The position numbers and the translations under genes are program-made. Source: Papilionanthe hookeriana x Papilionanthe teres (lineage: Eukaryota > Streptophyta > Magnoliopsida > Asparagales > Orchidaceae). From it: a stretch of 64,000 nt of DNA. The notes under the pieces were generated by a model, which saw nothing but the letters and a program-made list of their open reading frames with translations, had not been told where the DNA came from and did no database searches. How positions within the stretch are numbered: the stretch's first letter is position 1; the number at the start of each line of letters is the position of its first letter. Of this stretch, positions 30,767 through 42,415 are shown one piece after another. The DNA lies in contig CM040426.1 of NCBI GenBank assembly GCA_022702705.1, positions 79,755,877 to 79,819,876 on the forward strand, read 5' to 3'.

Positions 30767-31861
30767 ATGGACGGAAACAGAACGCTCGGAGTCATCAAAC
30801 CAACGACAAGAGAAGTCTCAGTCTCGATCCAATTTCCAATGTTAAGCGAGACGAATTACAACATATGGGCTGTTAAGATGAAGATAATCTTACGTTCGCT
30901 AGAAGTTTGGTCGGTAGTTGAAGGTGAAGAGAAGGACGATGACAAAGATCAAGGCGCTATGGTAGCCATTTCTCAAGCAGTGCCAAATGACGTGATGATG
31001 GTAATCACGGAGAAACAGACGACAAAGGAGGCTTGGAATGCACTCAAGGAGATGCGGATTGGTGAAGATCGTGTTAAGAAGGCACGTGTACAGATACTGA
31101 AACGGCAACTTAATAATTTACAAATGGAGAATTCAGAGATGATAAATGAATTTTCCATGAAGCTTACTACGCTGGTAGGTGAGATCCGCTCGTTAGGCAT
31201 AAAGCTCGACGACAGTGAAGTTATTGAAAAATTGTTCAGTGCAGTTCCAGATAGATTTCTCCAAATTATTGGAACAATTGAGCAGTTTGGCGATATTGAG
31301 AAGATGCCGGTTTCAAAGGCGATAGGTCGTCTCATTACATTCGAGGAAGGGCTCAAAGGGAGACTACACTCAGAGGGCAGTGTAGATCAGTTGCTTCTTA
31401 CCCAGGCTGAGTGGGAGGCAAGAATCTCAAAGGCAAAGAGAGATGAAGGTTCTTACAACAACAAAAGTGGAGGTCGAGGAAATGGTGAACGCGGTAAAGA
31501 AGATCGAAAGCCACGTAACTTCGACAAATCCAAAGTTAAGTGTTTCAATTGTAATGAATATGGTCACTTTGCAAAAGAATGTCCCAAACCAAACCGAAGA
31601 GAAAGAGCAAACCTTGTTACAACGCAAATCGAAGATGAACCTGCACTGTTAATGGCCGAAACAAGTGTTCTCAGCCACACAATACAGAACAGGCAAGTGT
31701 TACCTTATGAAACCAAGGTAGTGCAGCTCATAACATTTGGTGAGAGTTTTTCAGAAGGACCACAAGGAGAGGAGGAGCCATCAACTCTCGAAGGAGCTAA
31801 GGCAAACCCGATGTGGAGAAAAGCAATGGAGGATGAAATTTTTTCTATTCAGAGAAATTAA
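30767..31861 (+). CDS. gag: Copia-type Gag with zinc knuckle, fused to an RT N-terminal stub
   Basis: A 364-residue open frame. Residues about 25-200 are the UBN2-type copia capsid domain (NYNIWAVKMKIILRSLEVW, then LQMENSEMINEFSMKLTTLV). Residues about 225-250 are basic, and the knuckle CFNCNEYGHFAKEC (C-x2-C-x4-H-x4-C) is at about 261-274. After a short spacer the frame enters EPSTLEGAKANPMWRKAMED (about 338-357), which is the sequence found just before RT in copia polyproteins, then stops. So some 3 kb between knuckle and RT has been removed while the frame stayed open. It may supply particles for a non-autonomous element or be a gag-derived gene. Expression is unknown. Confidence 0.85.
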   Translation: MDGNRTLGVIKPTTREVSVSIQFPMLSETNYNIWAVKMKIILRSLEVWSVVEGEEKDDDKDQGAMVAISQAVPNDVMMVITEKQTTKEAWNALKEMRIGEDRVKKARVQILKRQLNNLQMENSEMINEFSMKLTTLVGEIRSLGIKLDDSEVIEKLFSAVPDRFLQIIGTIEQFGDIEKMPVSKAIGRLITFEEGLKGRLHSEGSVDQLLLTQAEWEARISKAKRDEGSYNNKSGGRGNGERGKEDRKPRNFDKSKVKCFNCNEYGHFAKECPKPNRRERANLVTTQIEDEPALLMAETSVLSHTIQNRQVLPYETKVVQLITFGESFSEGPQGEEEPSTLEGAKANPMWRKAMEDEIFSIQRN

Positions 31862-31931
31862 AGTTCTCGAAGATGAGAAAGAAAGTGGTGTGCAAATCAT
31901 CAGTGAAAGACAACAAGCTTAAGGAGGAGAA

Positions 31932-32174
31932 TGTTGAGTTAATCTAGTTGTCTTTAGTAGTTAATTAATTAAGTAGTTTTGCATGTGTTAAATATGTTAA
32001 GTGGTTACTATTAAGAAGTTATTTGTGTGAGTTAGGAAGTTATTTGTGTGAGTTAGTGGAGTTAGTTTTTTATTGTGCCTATAAGTAAACCTGAAATTAT
32101 TGTAAGTTTAAGCCTTCCAAATTGAATAGAAGTTCTCTGTTTTTTGTGTGTTTAAATCTAAAGTTTTTCCAACA
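31932..32174 (+). repeat. 3' LTR of the gag-only copia element
   Basis: Starts TGTTGAG right after the polypurine tract and ends TTTTTCCAACA. A 20-base direct repeat (AGAAGTTATTTGTGTGAGTT-like) occurs at about 32014-32056. No partner LTR in the window. Confidence 0.7.
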
Positions 32175-32319
32175 GCTGCATCATTCAAGATTCCACTTGA
32201 ATATGAGTATTTCTATCAAAATAAGTATGTAAGAAGACTTAAAGGTATTCGCACACATGCTACTCAATTTCTATGTAGTAACATATCTAAAATAAAAAAT
32301 TCTGTGAAATAAAACTATG

Positions 32320-32705
32320 GAAAATTTACATACATGCTACCCAAATCTTATTTATTCTTGAGAAGCTTGGAAGGCCCTAACGTTTGAGGGCAACCACTAC
32401 TTCCATGAGCTCCTAAAAAAAAACTGATAGGTGGATATGTTTTGATAGAGCAAAAAAGAAACTTGGCTTCTGATTCCCCTTTTATTGCTCACTTCTCTAT
32501 ATCCTCAAACAACCTATAAGCCCTTATATGTGCATTGATTCTTACAATTTAGTCATAGGTGCAGTCTTTATTGGTTTCTTTCATACCATCAAATGAACCG
32601 TTTGTTGATAAATAAATGATTAATGCTCCACCCTCCCAAGAAAAGTAGCTTATGTGTTAGATATGTCAGTACATAAGAATTGAGTGGTATGTATGTAAAT
32701 CTTCC
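32320..32705. mobile_element. MITE family M1, copy 1
   Basis: The left end ATTTACATACATGCTACCCA and the right end, read inverted (ATTTACATACATACCACTCA), form the terminal inverted repeat. A further left-end-like fragment lies just upstream at 32247-32290. No coding capacity. Confidence 0.6.
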
Positions 32706-33959
32706 ATAAAATTTTGCTGTATAATAGTGCATGTATGGTACAAAGACAGCATTTCCACTTTCATAAAAAAATCAGTACAACAGTCAAATATTAGGGGATT
32801 TCTAGCTTAAATATATGCAAAAGTATTTTATTCACAAACCCTTTGTCTCCAGTGCCGAGAAGAAATTTTAAAAGTATGGCATATTCAACTAATTTCCATC
32901 ACCGAGCTCTATTTATGCTTCTTTACCGTGACACTAACATATCAGTTGCAATCCGGAAGGCAACAACAACATAAATACGGTTGAAAAGATCAGATCATAG
33001 GCTGAAAGGTACAATCAATCAGAAAAGTAACAGAATTCAATTTTATTTCCTGCAAATTCTTTCAGCCCAAGTAGCAGGTTAATTTAGATCCATTCCTGTT
33101 AATTAAAGCTCTTACAGCAACACTAACCAAGGTGTTTGAGATATAAAAATAAGTTTTATAGAAAAGTGAGGAAAGGAAATGAGCTCAAATTCATGATCTT
33201 TCAATCAACAGGAAGATTCAATCACCAATTCTTTATCAGGGGAAAAAGAAGTAGTGGTTACCGTTAGACACAAAGGCCATCCAAGCTACTCTATTGTAAT
33301 AGAATGAGATGGCAGAGCACTGAATCAACATCTAATCAAATTATTTTCCACCACAGAGTTGCAAGATAAGAGATGTATTATGCATAAGTTTCACTTTAAA
33401 AAGAAATAGATATGCCATTCAAATAGATGCTCCATTTGTATCGGATATACATGAAAGCATATGAAAGTAGCATTGTTGGCCTTATTTTTTGTGAGGTCTA
33501 GTCTCTCCTCCTTATAAGTTTGGGATCTAGTCATAGGACTTTCCTATTGACTATCCTAGAGGACTAGTGAAGGAGCCCACTTCCTTTAGAAACTCAAACC
33601 ACTTTCTTGCTCTTCTTGGAGTTTCATATGGGTGGTTTCTTGACCCTGGCACTTAGAAGATTGACCAACATGTGAAAACTCAAGAGTGAGTTCCTATAGG
33701 AACTTCAGGCCTTAGGGCAACCCTGAGTGGCTTGGTCTTTATCACACGCACACACTTAAGCCCATCAAACTCACACACTCTAAAACCCTAAAAATCACTT
33801 ACACTGACGCGCCTCCTAACTCTTTTTTTTTTTAACTAATGTGGGTGGTCACAAACCCTTAGTCTTTGGCTAAAACTGCTAGGACCAACATGCAGAGGAT
33901 CCAAAATCAGTTCTCCTATGAGACTTATGACTTTAGGGGGCTTCATGGCTTACATTGTC
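32706..33959. other. Unassigned stretch
   Basis: AT-rich, no supported gene or repeat. The sequence at 33490-33760 is somewhat more balanced, but no feature was recognised. Confidence 0.5.
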
Positions 33960-34560
33960 ACCGTATCCAATCCATTCTAGTTCCACCAAAATGTCCAACT
34001 TTGGCCTTCAACTTCCAATTTGCCAAAATTACCAAAATACCCAAAGATTTCCAAAAATCCCTAATTTCACTCAAAACTTTACCAAAACCCATCATAGCCA
34101 TCCAATTTTCCCAATCACACCCAAAATTCCCCAAATCCACCAAAATTAACCAAATAATCAAAATACCTCCAAATTCAAAAAATACACAAAATTGACCCAA
34201 TACCCTTTCTTTTTATGAAAAATTATCTCCATATTGTCCAATTGTCCCAAAATTGCTAAAATTGATCAAAATGCCTAATTTTACTAAAATTACCAAATTA
34301 CCCCCAAGTTTCCCAAAATTCCCAATCATCCCAATTTTCATCAAATTCATTTCAAATTCACTCAATTTCAAATTCAAACCCAATTTTAACAATCTAAGCC
34401 CAATCCAATAAATCCAATCCTGATTCCACCCAATTCCAAACCAAATTTCAAATTCAAGCCAACTACCCCAAATTAACCCCAAATTCAAATTTTCACCAAA
34501 TTTCAGCTACATAATCCAATTTCACAAAATTCATGTCCTAAATTCATCATGACAATTTTC
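33960..34560. repeat. C/A-rich, G-poor low-complexity tract
   Basis: Degenerate repeats of the kind CCAAAATTNCC with very few G on the plus strand. The open frames on both strands here reflect composition. It may be part of an old gypsy LTR; that is not shown. Confidence 0.6.
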
Positions 34561-35399
34561 AAGACCCGTTTGAACCATCATTTGGTTTAGATCCTCACCA
34601 AACCAAGCCCAAATCTAAATTTGAGCCTGAATTCAAAATTTACCAAATCTCTTGATTTAATTAAAGCGTAATCACCTCAGCCATATCTTAACCTCAATAT
34701 GTTGATAACATCACCAAGTCAAGCCTATTTTGTGGCATGGACCAATGGCTCCTCAAATTAAGCAAACACCACCCCACCCCTCGATTTGGCTAACTCCCTT
34801 ATCTATGCGATGAGCTGGTTTAGCTTCCAAACTAATCACCATTAAACCTCCCTTGATCGAGGCCTCACCTCGTGGGATTTAGCCGTATAGATAGCAAGTT
34901 TATAAGCTAAAACAGCTCGAGGCCTCACCTCTGGGCAAACGTATAACTCAAAATCCCTAAATTTTGCTTCGGTTTTGATTTTATGAAGAAATTTTGTATT
35001 TCATACGTATTTAACCGTATAGATAGATCTGTCTCACTTAGATGAAGGAGGAACAAACCACGAGTGATTTGGTTGAGTATCAAGTAAGATAATAAGGTTA
35101 GAACACAGATGATTCTCAAGTTAGGATGATCGGGGACAATGAACGGATGTTGTCCGTTTCCGCGTGTATTGAATGAATGATTGAGATGGTGTCGGACGGG
35201 CAGTTGGTATGTGAATCGCGGGCTGACTCACCAGCTGGCGTGGAAAGCGCAACCAATCGCAGCGCGACAAGTGGTCTTCAGAGGGTCCCCAGGTGTCAGA
35301 GATGAGCATTTCTGATTTTCAGCAAGTAGTGGTGTTGTTATTGAAAACAAGTTTTTGACTCTTATTTTTATAACAATTAGAACATTAAAAAGTGCGAGA
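34561..35399. other. Unassigned stretch
   Basis: No gene. CGAGGCCTCACCT occurs twice (34858-34870, 34918-34930), as does CGTATAGATAG. A more GC-rich patch lies at 35120-35320. Confidence 0.45.
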
Positions 35400-35923
35400 A
35401 GAAAAGTTGAGTTGGGGTTAAGCATGAGCTATCATAAACAAAGCTTTGTTGTATGGATGTCCAAGTTTTTGATGCTAAATAGTAGAACTTATGGTGGTGT
35501 GAAGCATTGTGATGGGGTAAAGCCCTTGACCAACTGGTTCAATTATAAGAGGCTTCTTGGTAATTGAGTCATTAATTCGAAAGCTATTGACATAAAAAAT
35601 AATAGTACAATTGTTATCTTTTACAAACTTGTTAACATAGATTAAGTTATGAGATAATTAGGGGATATCTAAATAAGGGAGAAAGTTCAAGTTTATGCTC
35701 GGGGTGGGCAAAATACCATTACCAACATGCGTTATTTCCGAGATTTGTCCATTACCAACTGTAGCTTGTTCTAATCCCTTGTAGGGTTTAGTTGATTGCA
35801 TTCTCTCCAAAGTAGACGTGTGATGCGTCGTGGCACCTGTATCTAATATCCAATCTCGCAGCTGTTGAGGTGAAATCTGAGTTGTCAAGGCATCTACAGT
35901 TGACTTGGAAGGAGCTTTGTATT
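35400..35923 (-). pseudogene. Copia protease and pre-integrase fragment
   Basis: The protease active site reads DWILDTGATTHHTS (about 35820-35862), with the D-T-G triad intact. VNKFVKDNNCTI (about 35605-35640) and HQKLGHP (about 35455-35475) belong to the zone before integrase. Two in-frame stops interrupt. The frame begins inside the interrupted gag-protease join. Confidence 0.8.
35919..35923. repeat. Target-site duplication GTATT of solo LTR (left)
   Basis: GTATT at 35919-35923 and again at 37592-37596 flank the solo LTR exactly. Confidence 0.9.
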
Positions 35924-37591
35924 TGGTCACTGAAAATTTTATTAAGAAATTCATACCTATTTTTGATGAAATTGCACTTTAAAGAAAGATATTTTCTTTA
36001 TTTTGTTGCAGGAATAGAGAATTTAGGTGATAAAAGCAAAAATCATAAAAAAGAGCGGATTTGGAGCAAAAAGAAGAAAATAATGCAATTTGTCTCGAGT
36101 CGCCGATGGCGAGATCGAGCTCGCCGACGGCGAGGTTACGAGGAGACATTCCCGAAGGATTTATAACTCGTCTCGGCCGACAAGCGAGCCCGAGCCCGCC
36201 GACGGCGAGATAGCGCGGTTCGAAGACCTTCTGAAGCCTCGCCGACAGCGAGGTAGTTCGTCGCCGACGGCGAGATAGTTCAAATGGCGCAGATACATTG
36301 AACCTGGACACCTTTTGAAGAGATGCTTACACACCTCTTGGTCCTTTGCTCACCTCTATATATAGAGGCCGAAAATCAGTCTTTTAAGTGTCTTTTGTGT
36401 GTTGTTTGAGTGTTATTTTGTGTCTTTTGTGTGTGTTATTTTGTGTTGTGTATTATTTTTGTGTCTTTTAAGTGCAGTTTTGTGTGTCAAATTGTGTCTT
36501 GAGTGAGTTTAGTGAGTAATTAGTGAGTCGTCTTTGATCTTGGAAGGAAGAGTCGAAGGAACTACGAGGAGTCCGCTGGGGATAAATCAAGATAAGTATT
36601 TGTATTTATTGTTTTTAACTTTAAATGAAATCCATGCTTAGTTTAGTTCCCATGCATTCCGAGTAGTTTATTAGTCTTTCTCCCCGTTTATGAAATTAAG
36701 TGACTTGACGAACTAAAAATAGAAGTATTTTTATATATATTAATAAATTGTGATAATTTTTACTTAAAACTTAATTTACTTTCAAACCGGCCATTTGATT
36801 AGTTAAAATATGTTGAATATCAACTATAGTAAAAATTACATCCGATATTCGGGAAATCAAAAGCCTTGGAAGGAAGGTGCAAATAAATAGGGAAATAATA
36901 TCACTTGGCGTAGAATTGAGCATTTTAGTGTGACGTACTAAAATATTCAATTCGGTCCTATTGTTTGAGAGCCGAAGTGTAGATGTTAGCCCTCGGGCGA
37001 GGGGAACGTGGGAACTCCGAAGTGGCGATCGGTATCCTCCCGACTCTACCGCAGATTCAATAATCAAACATAGGGTTAGTCAATATTTTTTACACCTGGA
37101 CTAAAGGGTAAAGAATAGTGAATGCTCCTATTTGTCACAATACCTTAAAATTATCTATTTAAATTCATCAATCACTTAAATTTCTAAACAAGGGGAATGA
37201 TACTTTTTCTGAATAGTTAAGACTTATTTAGCAATTAGTTTAATTTCCTGCACTTTCAATACGTATTAATTTTCTACTTAGTTAAGTTGCCTAATTAAAA
37301 TACTTAGTTTACTTTATTGCGCTTAAATTTAGAATTCCAAATTTTCGTATACTATTTTAAAATTATTATTATTATTATTTTAAAATTAGTTGTTATTTAA
37401 TTTTCTCTTTCCCTCGTGGGATCGATAAACTGGGACTCACTGTAGACCCGTATTACTTCGATACGATACGTATACTTGCGTAGCATCCACAACATAAACA
37501 ATTACAATTCTATACATATAATATAGCGGAGTCGAGTTTTTGGCGTCGTTGCAATTAAATTAAAAATATCATAATATAAAATTGTGGGTCA
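35924..37591 (+). repeat. Solo LTR of family I
   Basis: A full LTR starting TGGTCACTGAAAA and ending GTGGGTCA with no internal region, flanked by GTATT. It is the product of LTR-LTR recombination after insertion into the copia relic. It keeps the palindrome array (36100-36275), the TATA palindrome CCTCTATATATAGAGG (36353-36368), the conserved block (about 36975-37045) and the primer-site relic (37528-37552). Confidence 0.92.
36100..36275. repeat. Palindrome array in solo LTR
   Basis: CTCGCCGACGGCGAG dyads in the same order as in the element-I LTRs, with one clean CTCGCCGACAGCGAGG unit. Confidence 0.85.
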
Positions 37592-37800
37592 GTATTGTAA
37601 ATTTATTATGTGCCAACATTGACTGGCTGAGTACCCTCTTTTCTTGCATATTTGGCGTATAATTGCAGGACTTGGACTTGTCGAGCTAAGGTTAGATGTG
37701 TTTTTGTTGTTAGCTTAATTCTTGTTGAATTTTCTTGCATTATTATATCCTCCACTTTTTTTGAAAGTAAGAAGGGTTGTTTTTTGTGTAATCTTATTGT

Positions 37801-38501
37801 TTAATTAACAATATTGTATTCATTATTGTGTAGTAGAACATATAAATCTTCAAGCAAGAGAGATTGTAAATATGTTCTAATAGTTGTCTTGACCCTTTGG
37901 TAACTTCGAGGTAGGTCATTTAAGGTATAGAGGATGATGTCTTCAGACTCCACTTTGGACCTTACTGCAACAATATTATCTACTAAATTCTTGACCACAG
38001 TTAGTTAGATATTGAGTCATTGTGCTTGATCACATAGTAATGTGGTAGAGTTCATTCTTTAATTGATTGACTCAAGATCTATAGGATATCAGAAATATTT
38101 TCTACAAGGTCTGCTAGATCTCCGCAGTGGTGCTTAGATGAAGAATGTATGGTATATTTGAGGGAGAAATGGTAGAAAATATTGCACAAGTCAGATTCTA
38201 TCCATCATTTGCCATAATATATAATCTTGATTTTTTATTAGTTGACCGTTGGCAGCGGAAATATGCCTTTGAGGATGAGAAATGTGGTTATCAAGAAAAG
38301 TATCAAAGCCATTGGCAGCAAGTAATTTTGATATACGAACTTTCTAAAAATGTAATTATTTTGAGTTAATCATGTTCCAGTTACATTCTAGATTTGTGAC
38401 ATCAAGAAATTTAATACAGTAAGAATAATTTTCTCTCTGAATTTATTGTAAGCTATTTGAATATGCTGACCTTGAGTTGATACAGATGGACTTGAATCCA
38501 T
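37801..38501 (-). pseudogene. Copia gag relic
   Basis: The N-terminus starts at an ATG at 38501 (MDSSPSVSTQGQHIQIAYNK), a few bases after the primer-site relic. A later piece, SEDIILYTLNDLPRSYQRVK (about 37890-37950), is the conserved copia gag segment. The stretch between is out of frame. Confidence 0.72.
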
Positions 38502-38527
38502 TGTGTCATGAAGCAACACTGATACTA

Positions 38528-38717
38528 TAAAAGGAAAGAAAGAATGGTAGAGGGTGAAGAAGAGAATGAAGAAATGAAGGCACGACAAATTAAAAACAAA
38601 TACTCTTTTGTTATATGATGTTTTTTCATACATAAATACTAACAACACTGCTTAAATAGACAGAACAATGGCATACTTGTAAATATTATAAAGGGTAAAC
38701 TAGGTATTATACAAACA
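38528..38717 (-). repeat. Probable 5' LTR of the copia relic
   Basis: Read on the minus strand it begins TGTTTGTATAATACC, has a TATTTAAG TATA-like element and stops at the primer-site relic. The terminal CA is lost. No second copy was found, so this rests on position and pattern. Confidence 0.45.
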
Positions 38718-39291
38718 TTACACACAAATATAAAGTTTTATTTATGCAGTCAAACTCTAGCCTTGGAGATCAGCACAAGGAGCACTGAACTCTCAGGAGA
38801 AGATCTGGAGGAAGCTTCAAGTTTAATACTGTAGAAGAGTTAGAGACATGAAGGAGATGGATCTAAAGACATGGTGAAGAGCCTTCACCTATTACAGACT
38901 AAAAGAATAAATCAAAGCACATTGATATAATAAATTTATATACATACCGTATATTTTTAATGAATTTATAAATCTAATGCCTAAATTCTTATATTTACAT
39001 ATACGTAAAATATGCTTTTTCATGTGTATATTTTTGAAGCGATTTGAATCCCAAGTAACGATTATATAAGGGTTAATTTACCTTTTGATTCATCTCACGT
39101 ATCATTCTCTTCATACAACTCAACAATTATGATCTCGATGCCACTAGGGTTATTAACGATTCAAAATCAGCTCTGGTGAGATCTCACACATAAAATTTGA
39201 TTTTTTCAAGTAAATGCATAAGAATTGGTTGCTATGTATGTAAAAATCTCTAAAAAACAAAAAAACATTTAGAATGTTGTGTCATAATTAG
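38718..39291. other. Unassigned stretch with an M1 MITE end
   Basis: No gene. 39211-39248 (GCATAAGAATTGGTTGCTATG...) resembles the right end of MITE family M1. Confidence 0.45.
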
Positions 39292-39525
39292 GGAAAAAAT
39301 TTGCGTACGTAAAGCATACGCAGCGGTGCATACGTTTTACGGGATACATGGAGGTTACATAGGGGTATTTCCGTGTTTTATCCTTTATAACCTCCCTGTA
39401 ACCTCCCTGTAACCTTATTTTTGCAGGTTACAGGTAGGGTACATGGAGATTATAAATATGTGGCATGCTCCTATTGGATGATGCACGCGGCCCTGAATAC
39501 GCTTTACGTACGCAAAATTTTTCCA
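39292..39525. mobile_element. MITE with near-perfect 24-base inverted ends and 8-bp target duplication
   Basis: Left end GGAAAAAATTTGCGTACGTA, right end (inverted) TGGAAAAATTTTGCGTACG, both continuing into AAAGC. ATAATTAG at 39284-39291 is repeated at 39526-39533. An 8-bp duplication is usual for hAT-type elements. Internal inverted CCTCC/GGAGG and GGTTACA/TGTAACC pairs add folding. No coding capacity. Confidence 0.85.
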
Positions 39526-39589
39526 ATAATTAGGGTGGCTACTTAAGGTGTTGCCTGCATGAGTACATATAGCAAATGAGTTACGGCCC

Positions 39590-40082
39590 TCTAACTTGCG
39601 GTTTTGGCGATTCCCACGCGGCCTATTTAGGGTTTGGACCGGTCCAGTGGGGGAAAACCGGTGATCGGTTGTAGCGTTGTAACGACCATGAGATTGGCGG
39701 TTCGCTCCGGCTCGGATCGGAAAGCGAGTTTTTCCTCTTCCATCGTTCATTTCTGCTTCGTCTTCTGGTTTCTATTTGGGAGGGAAAGCTCGCGCTTTTC
39801 CTTTACTTCGCAGGTTTTGTTTCGTGCGGGAAATCAGAATGGTCTTTGCGGGGGAATAGTTGTTTCGCTGAAAGGTTGTTCGAATGTATGCTTAATTGTG
39901 GTTTTTTTATGGTTTATCTTTGTTTCGAGGGGGAGAATTCTGCATTTCTTCGCGTTGCTTTCTGCATTAGAGATTGATGATCCTGCTGTTGATAGTCCTT
40001 GCGCTCATGTTTTAGATGAAGGGAGTGATTTATTTATGGTAGAGAGAATTAGGGTTTGTAGCGGCGTAACTTGTGAAGTGAA
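39590..40082 (+). other. Possible promoter and 5' exon(s) of a transcript
   Basis: GC-richer than its surroundings, with splice-like sites: donor GCAG/GTTTTG at about 39808, acceptor TGCATTAG/AG at about 39970, donor GAAG/GTTAGT at 40082. The last piece can encode DDPAVDSPCAHVLDEGSDLF but matches no family I recognise. It could be the leader of the Myb/SANT gene 5.9 kb downstream or a separate gene fragment. Confidence 0.3.
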
Positions 40083-41318
40083 GGTTAGTTTCTCCTTTTT
40101 ATTTTTGGGAGGAAAACGTCGCTGCAAATGTAATTGGTGCATTCAACATAAACTTTTTAATTTGGCTTTTTTTCCGCTATAGGTGTTATGTGTTTGATTG
40201 ATTTTACGATGAAAGAAATGGTTTTGTTTGGTTGAATAAATGACAAGGTTACTGAGTTGTTTAACTTTGCTTTGAACTTTGTTTCTGGAGCTGAGTAGCG
40301 GAACTCTGTTCCGAGGTTTTTTCTTCTGGGAAACTTTGGAAATTTTCTTCTTGTGGTGGAGAATTATGATATATTCCTTTGCCACACGAAACTTGGAACT
40401 ATAAATTCTGTAAGTTCGAACCTGGCGGAATCTTAATTAATGTCAGCTGTTGGATTCTGGCAATCTGCTCCATGCTTTTCTGATAAGCTTGAACAAAAAG
40501 TAATCTAGCTTAGATAGGCGATCATTTTCTTTAGTAAATTTCGTTTGGTACTTTTCTTTTTTTGTGAAATTTTATTTTAACGTCAAATGAATTTGCTTTG
40601 CATGATATTCTACACCTTTTGCTTATTGTTAAAAATGGTTTTTTGTTTCCTATAAATGCATCGATTAAAGTTTGCACCTTCTTTGCTTTCAGATCACTTA
40701 GATTATCTCGCATATCCTTCGAGCTACTTTTCTTTTATTCCATGTTTATATCTCACTGTCCAACATATTTTGTCTAATTTCAATTTCATTCTCAAAATTT
40801 TTTAGAATTGACTTGCTATTTTTTGCTTATCATCATGATAAGTATCAGATTTATGGCCAAAAGGTCCTTAGACCATTCATTCTTCTCATGCTTAACATTA
40901 TTTAGAAGAAACAGTAACAATTAAATTAAGTGCCTGTCCAATCTATATTGCTTTTGCTAATAAGATTTTATGTAGCTTTTCTGTATATAATATGATATAA
41001 GCTTGAACATAAATTTTTTTTTTCCACAATCAAGTTCATGACCTCCAAGTCCTAATAAGGGCAAGAAAGCACACCCAGTGTATGAAGCTTAGTGTTAATG
41101 AAGGACCTTGGGAGGCCCCTGGCATTTAAAGAGAAGTTATTTTTATCATTTAAACTTGAGACTTTTAGAATACACTGAGGAGATAATAATTTTAGGAAAA
41201 AGCTCCCAACTTTTATGCAAAAGAGTGTACCATGAGCAAATATGTTTGGAATATAAAAGTAATAACAACTGAATTTTCATTTAATCATTAGAGTCTCCTA
41301 GAGTTTGAACAATATCTG

Positions 41319-41518
41319 AGGGTGCGTTTAGGGCAGTTTGTGCTTATCCAGATAAACTGTTTATCTGAAAATGCGGACCGCAGGGTTCGACCCGTGTTCC
41401 GCGTTTAGTGTAAAAAATCAACTGTGTTTTCGGATAAGCAGCTCAAACGCAGTTTCCAAACAGTGGGCGGTGTTTTCAAAACGCTGCCGCTGCGGATAAG
41501 CTGCCTCAAACAGACCCT
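41319..41518. mobile_element. MITE, about 200 bp
   Basis: Ends AGGGTGCGTTTAGGGCAG and, inverted, AGGGTCTGTTTGAGGCAG. The GGGTSYGTTT start is common in Tourist- and hAT-like MITEs. Clearly more GC-rich than its surroundings. Target duplication not clear. Confidence 0.6.
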
Positions 41519-42415
41519 AAATTTGTAGAAGATAATTGCTCTTTTATTAGAAGAAGAGGTGAATGGTAGTTATTTTCTTAGGAGGTGAAAACCTATCTCT
41601 CTTTCATGATTCTGAGTTTTCATTTATTTTGATAGTTTTCGTCTATTTGAATTATATCATTACCAAAAATTATAAACCAAGTACTCAACTTGCATGTCTT
41701 TTCTGAGCATTTTAATTTTCAGTACAAAAATATACGAAGTTGATGTTGATTCAAAATGTAAACTTACCATGATTGTAACATTCTAGGCCACTTCACAATT
41801 GCTTATAATACTTGTTAGGGCTCAATCATATATAAAAATTTGATAATGATATATATTAGACACTTTTTTTACGCAAATCAAATCAATTCTCACGGCACTT
41901 GATCATTAGCCTTCTCAAAATCAATAAAAAACATGCGGTTGGCCACTTATCCTATTTTTTAACTTGATGTATATGTCCATTAAGTATTTTAGCATAAAGA
42001 TCATGTATATAATGAATTTTGTTGGCATAACATTAATTTTATCCTTCTCAAAATCAACTTTGAAGGGATGATTGCCAAATGTGTAGAGGGAACTGGTAGC
42101 AAGATGAAATTTTTATCTAGCAAGTCTCAATTGTGAAATTTGGAGTAGAATATGGCATTGACATTAATGTCAACTTCACCTACGTTGGATTTGTTGTTGC
42201 ACTATTATTATCGTTTGGGCTTCCCCCAGGTAGTTTGATACTGATATAAACATGTTTGTTCTGGATTGAATAGTGGAGATACCCCTTGTTGGATCAAGTA
42301 TGCAATCTCCTTTCTAAAACTTATTTTAGAATTTTGTGGTAGGCTGTGACTTCGATGGAAGTGAGAATACTTTTCTTGGTTTTTAGCATCCATTTTGAGT
42401 GGTTGAAGCCTCTTA

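Larger units (their letters stand above)
30451..32174 (+). mobile_element. Gag-only copia element (5' LTR not found)
   Basis: A leader (to 30766) with a degenerate initiator-Met-like primer site (TTGGAATTAAGAGC, about 30748-30761), one open Gag frame, a polypurine tract AAGGAGGAGAA (31921-31931) and a short LTR (31932-32174). Protease, integrase, RT and RNase H are absent. No copy of the LTR was found upstream. Confidence 0.65.
35400..38717 (-). mobile_element. Old copia relic, split by a solo LTR
   Basis: On the minus strand: a possible 190-base LTR (38528-38717), a degenerate initiator-Met primer site (about 38514-38527, GTATCAG core), gag pieces (38388-38501 and 37801-37998), then, after the inserted LTR, protease and the pre-integrase region (35400-35923). 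Nothing of integrase, RT or RNase H was found to the left. Confidence 0.7.

Noticed and set aside
34213..34488. Minus-strand frame rich in Leu/Gly/Trp
   Set aside because: Composition artefact of the G-poor tract. No motif.
39634..40182. A 182-codon open frame in the GC-rich region
   Set aside because: Amino-acid make-up is not protein-like (long hydrophobic and Ser/Phe runs) and splice-like sites interrupt it. Reported only as a possible transcript leader.
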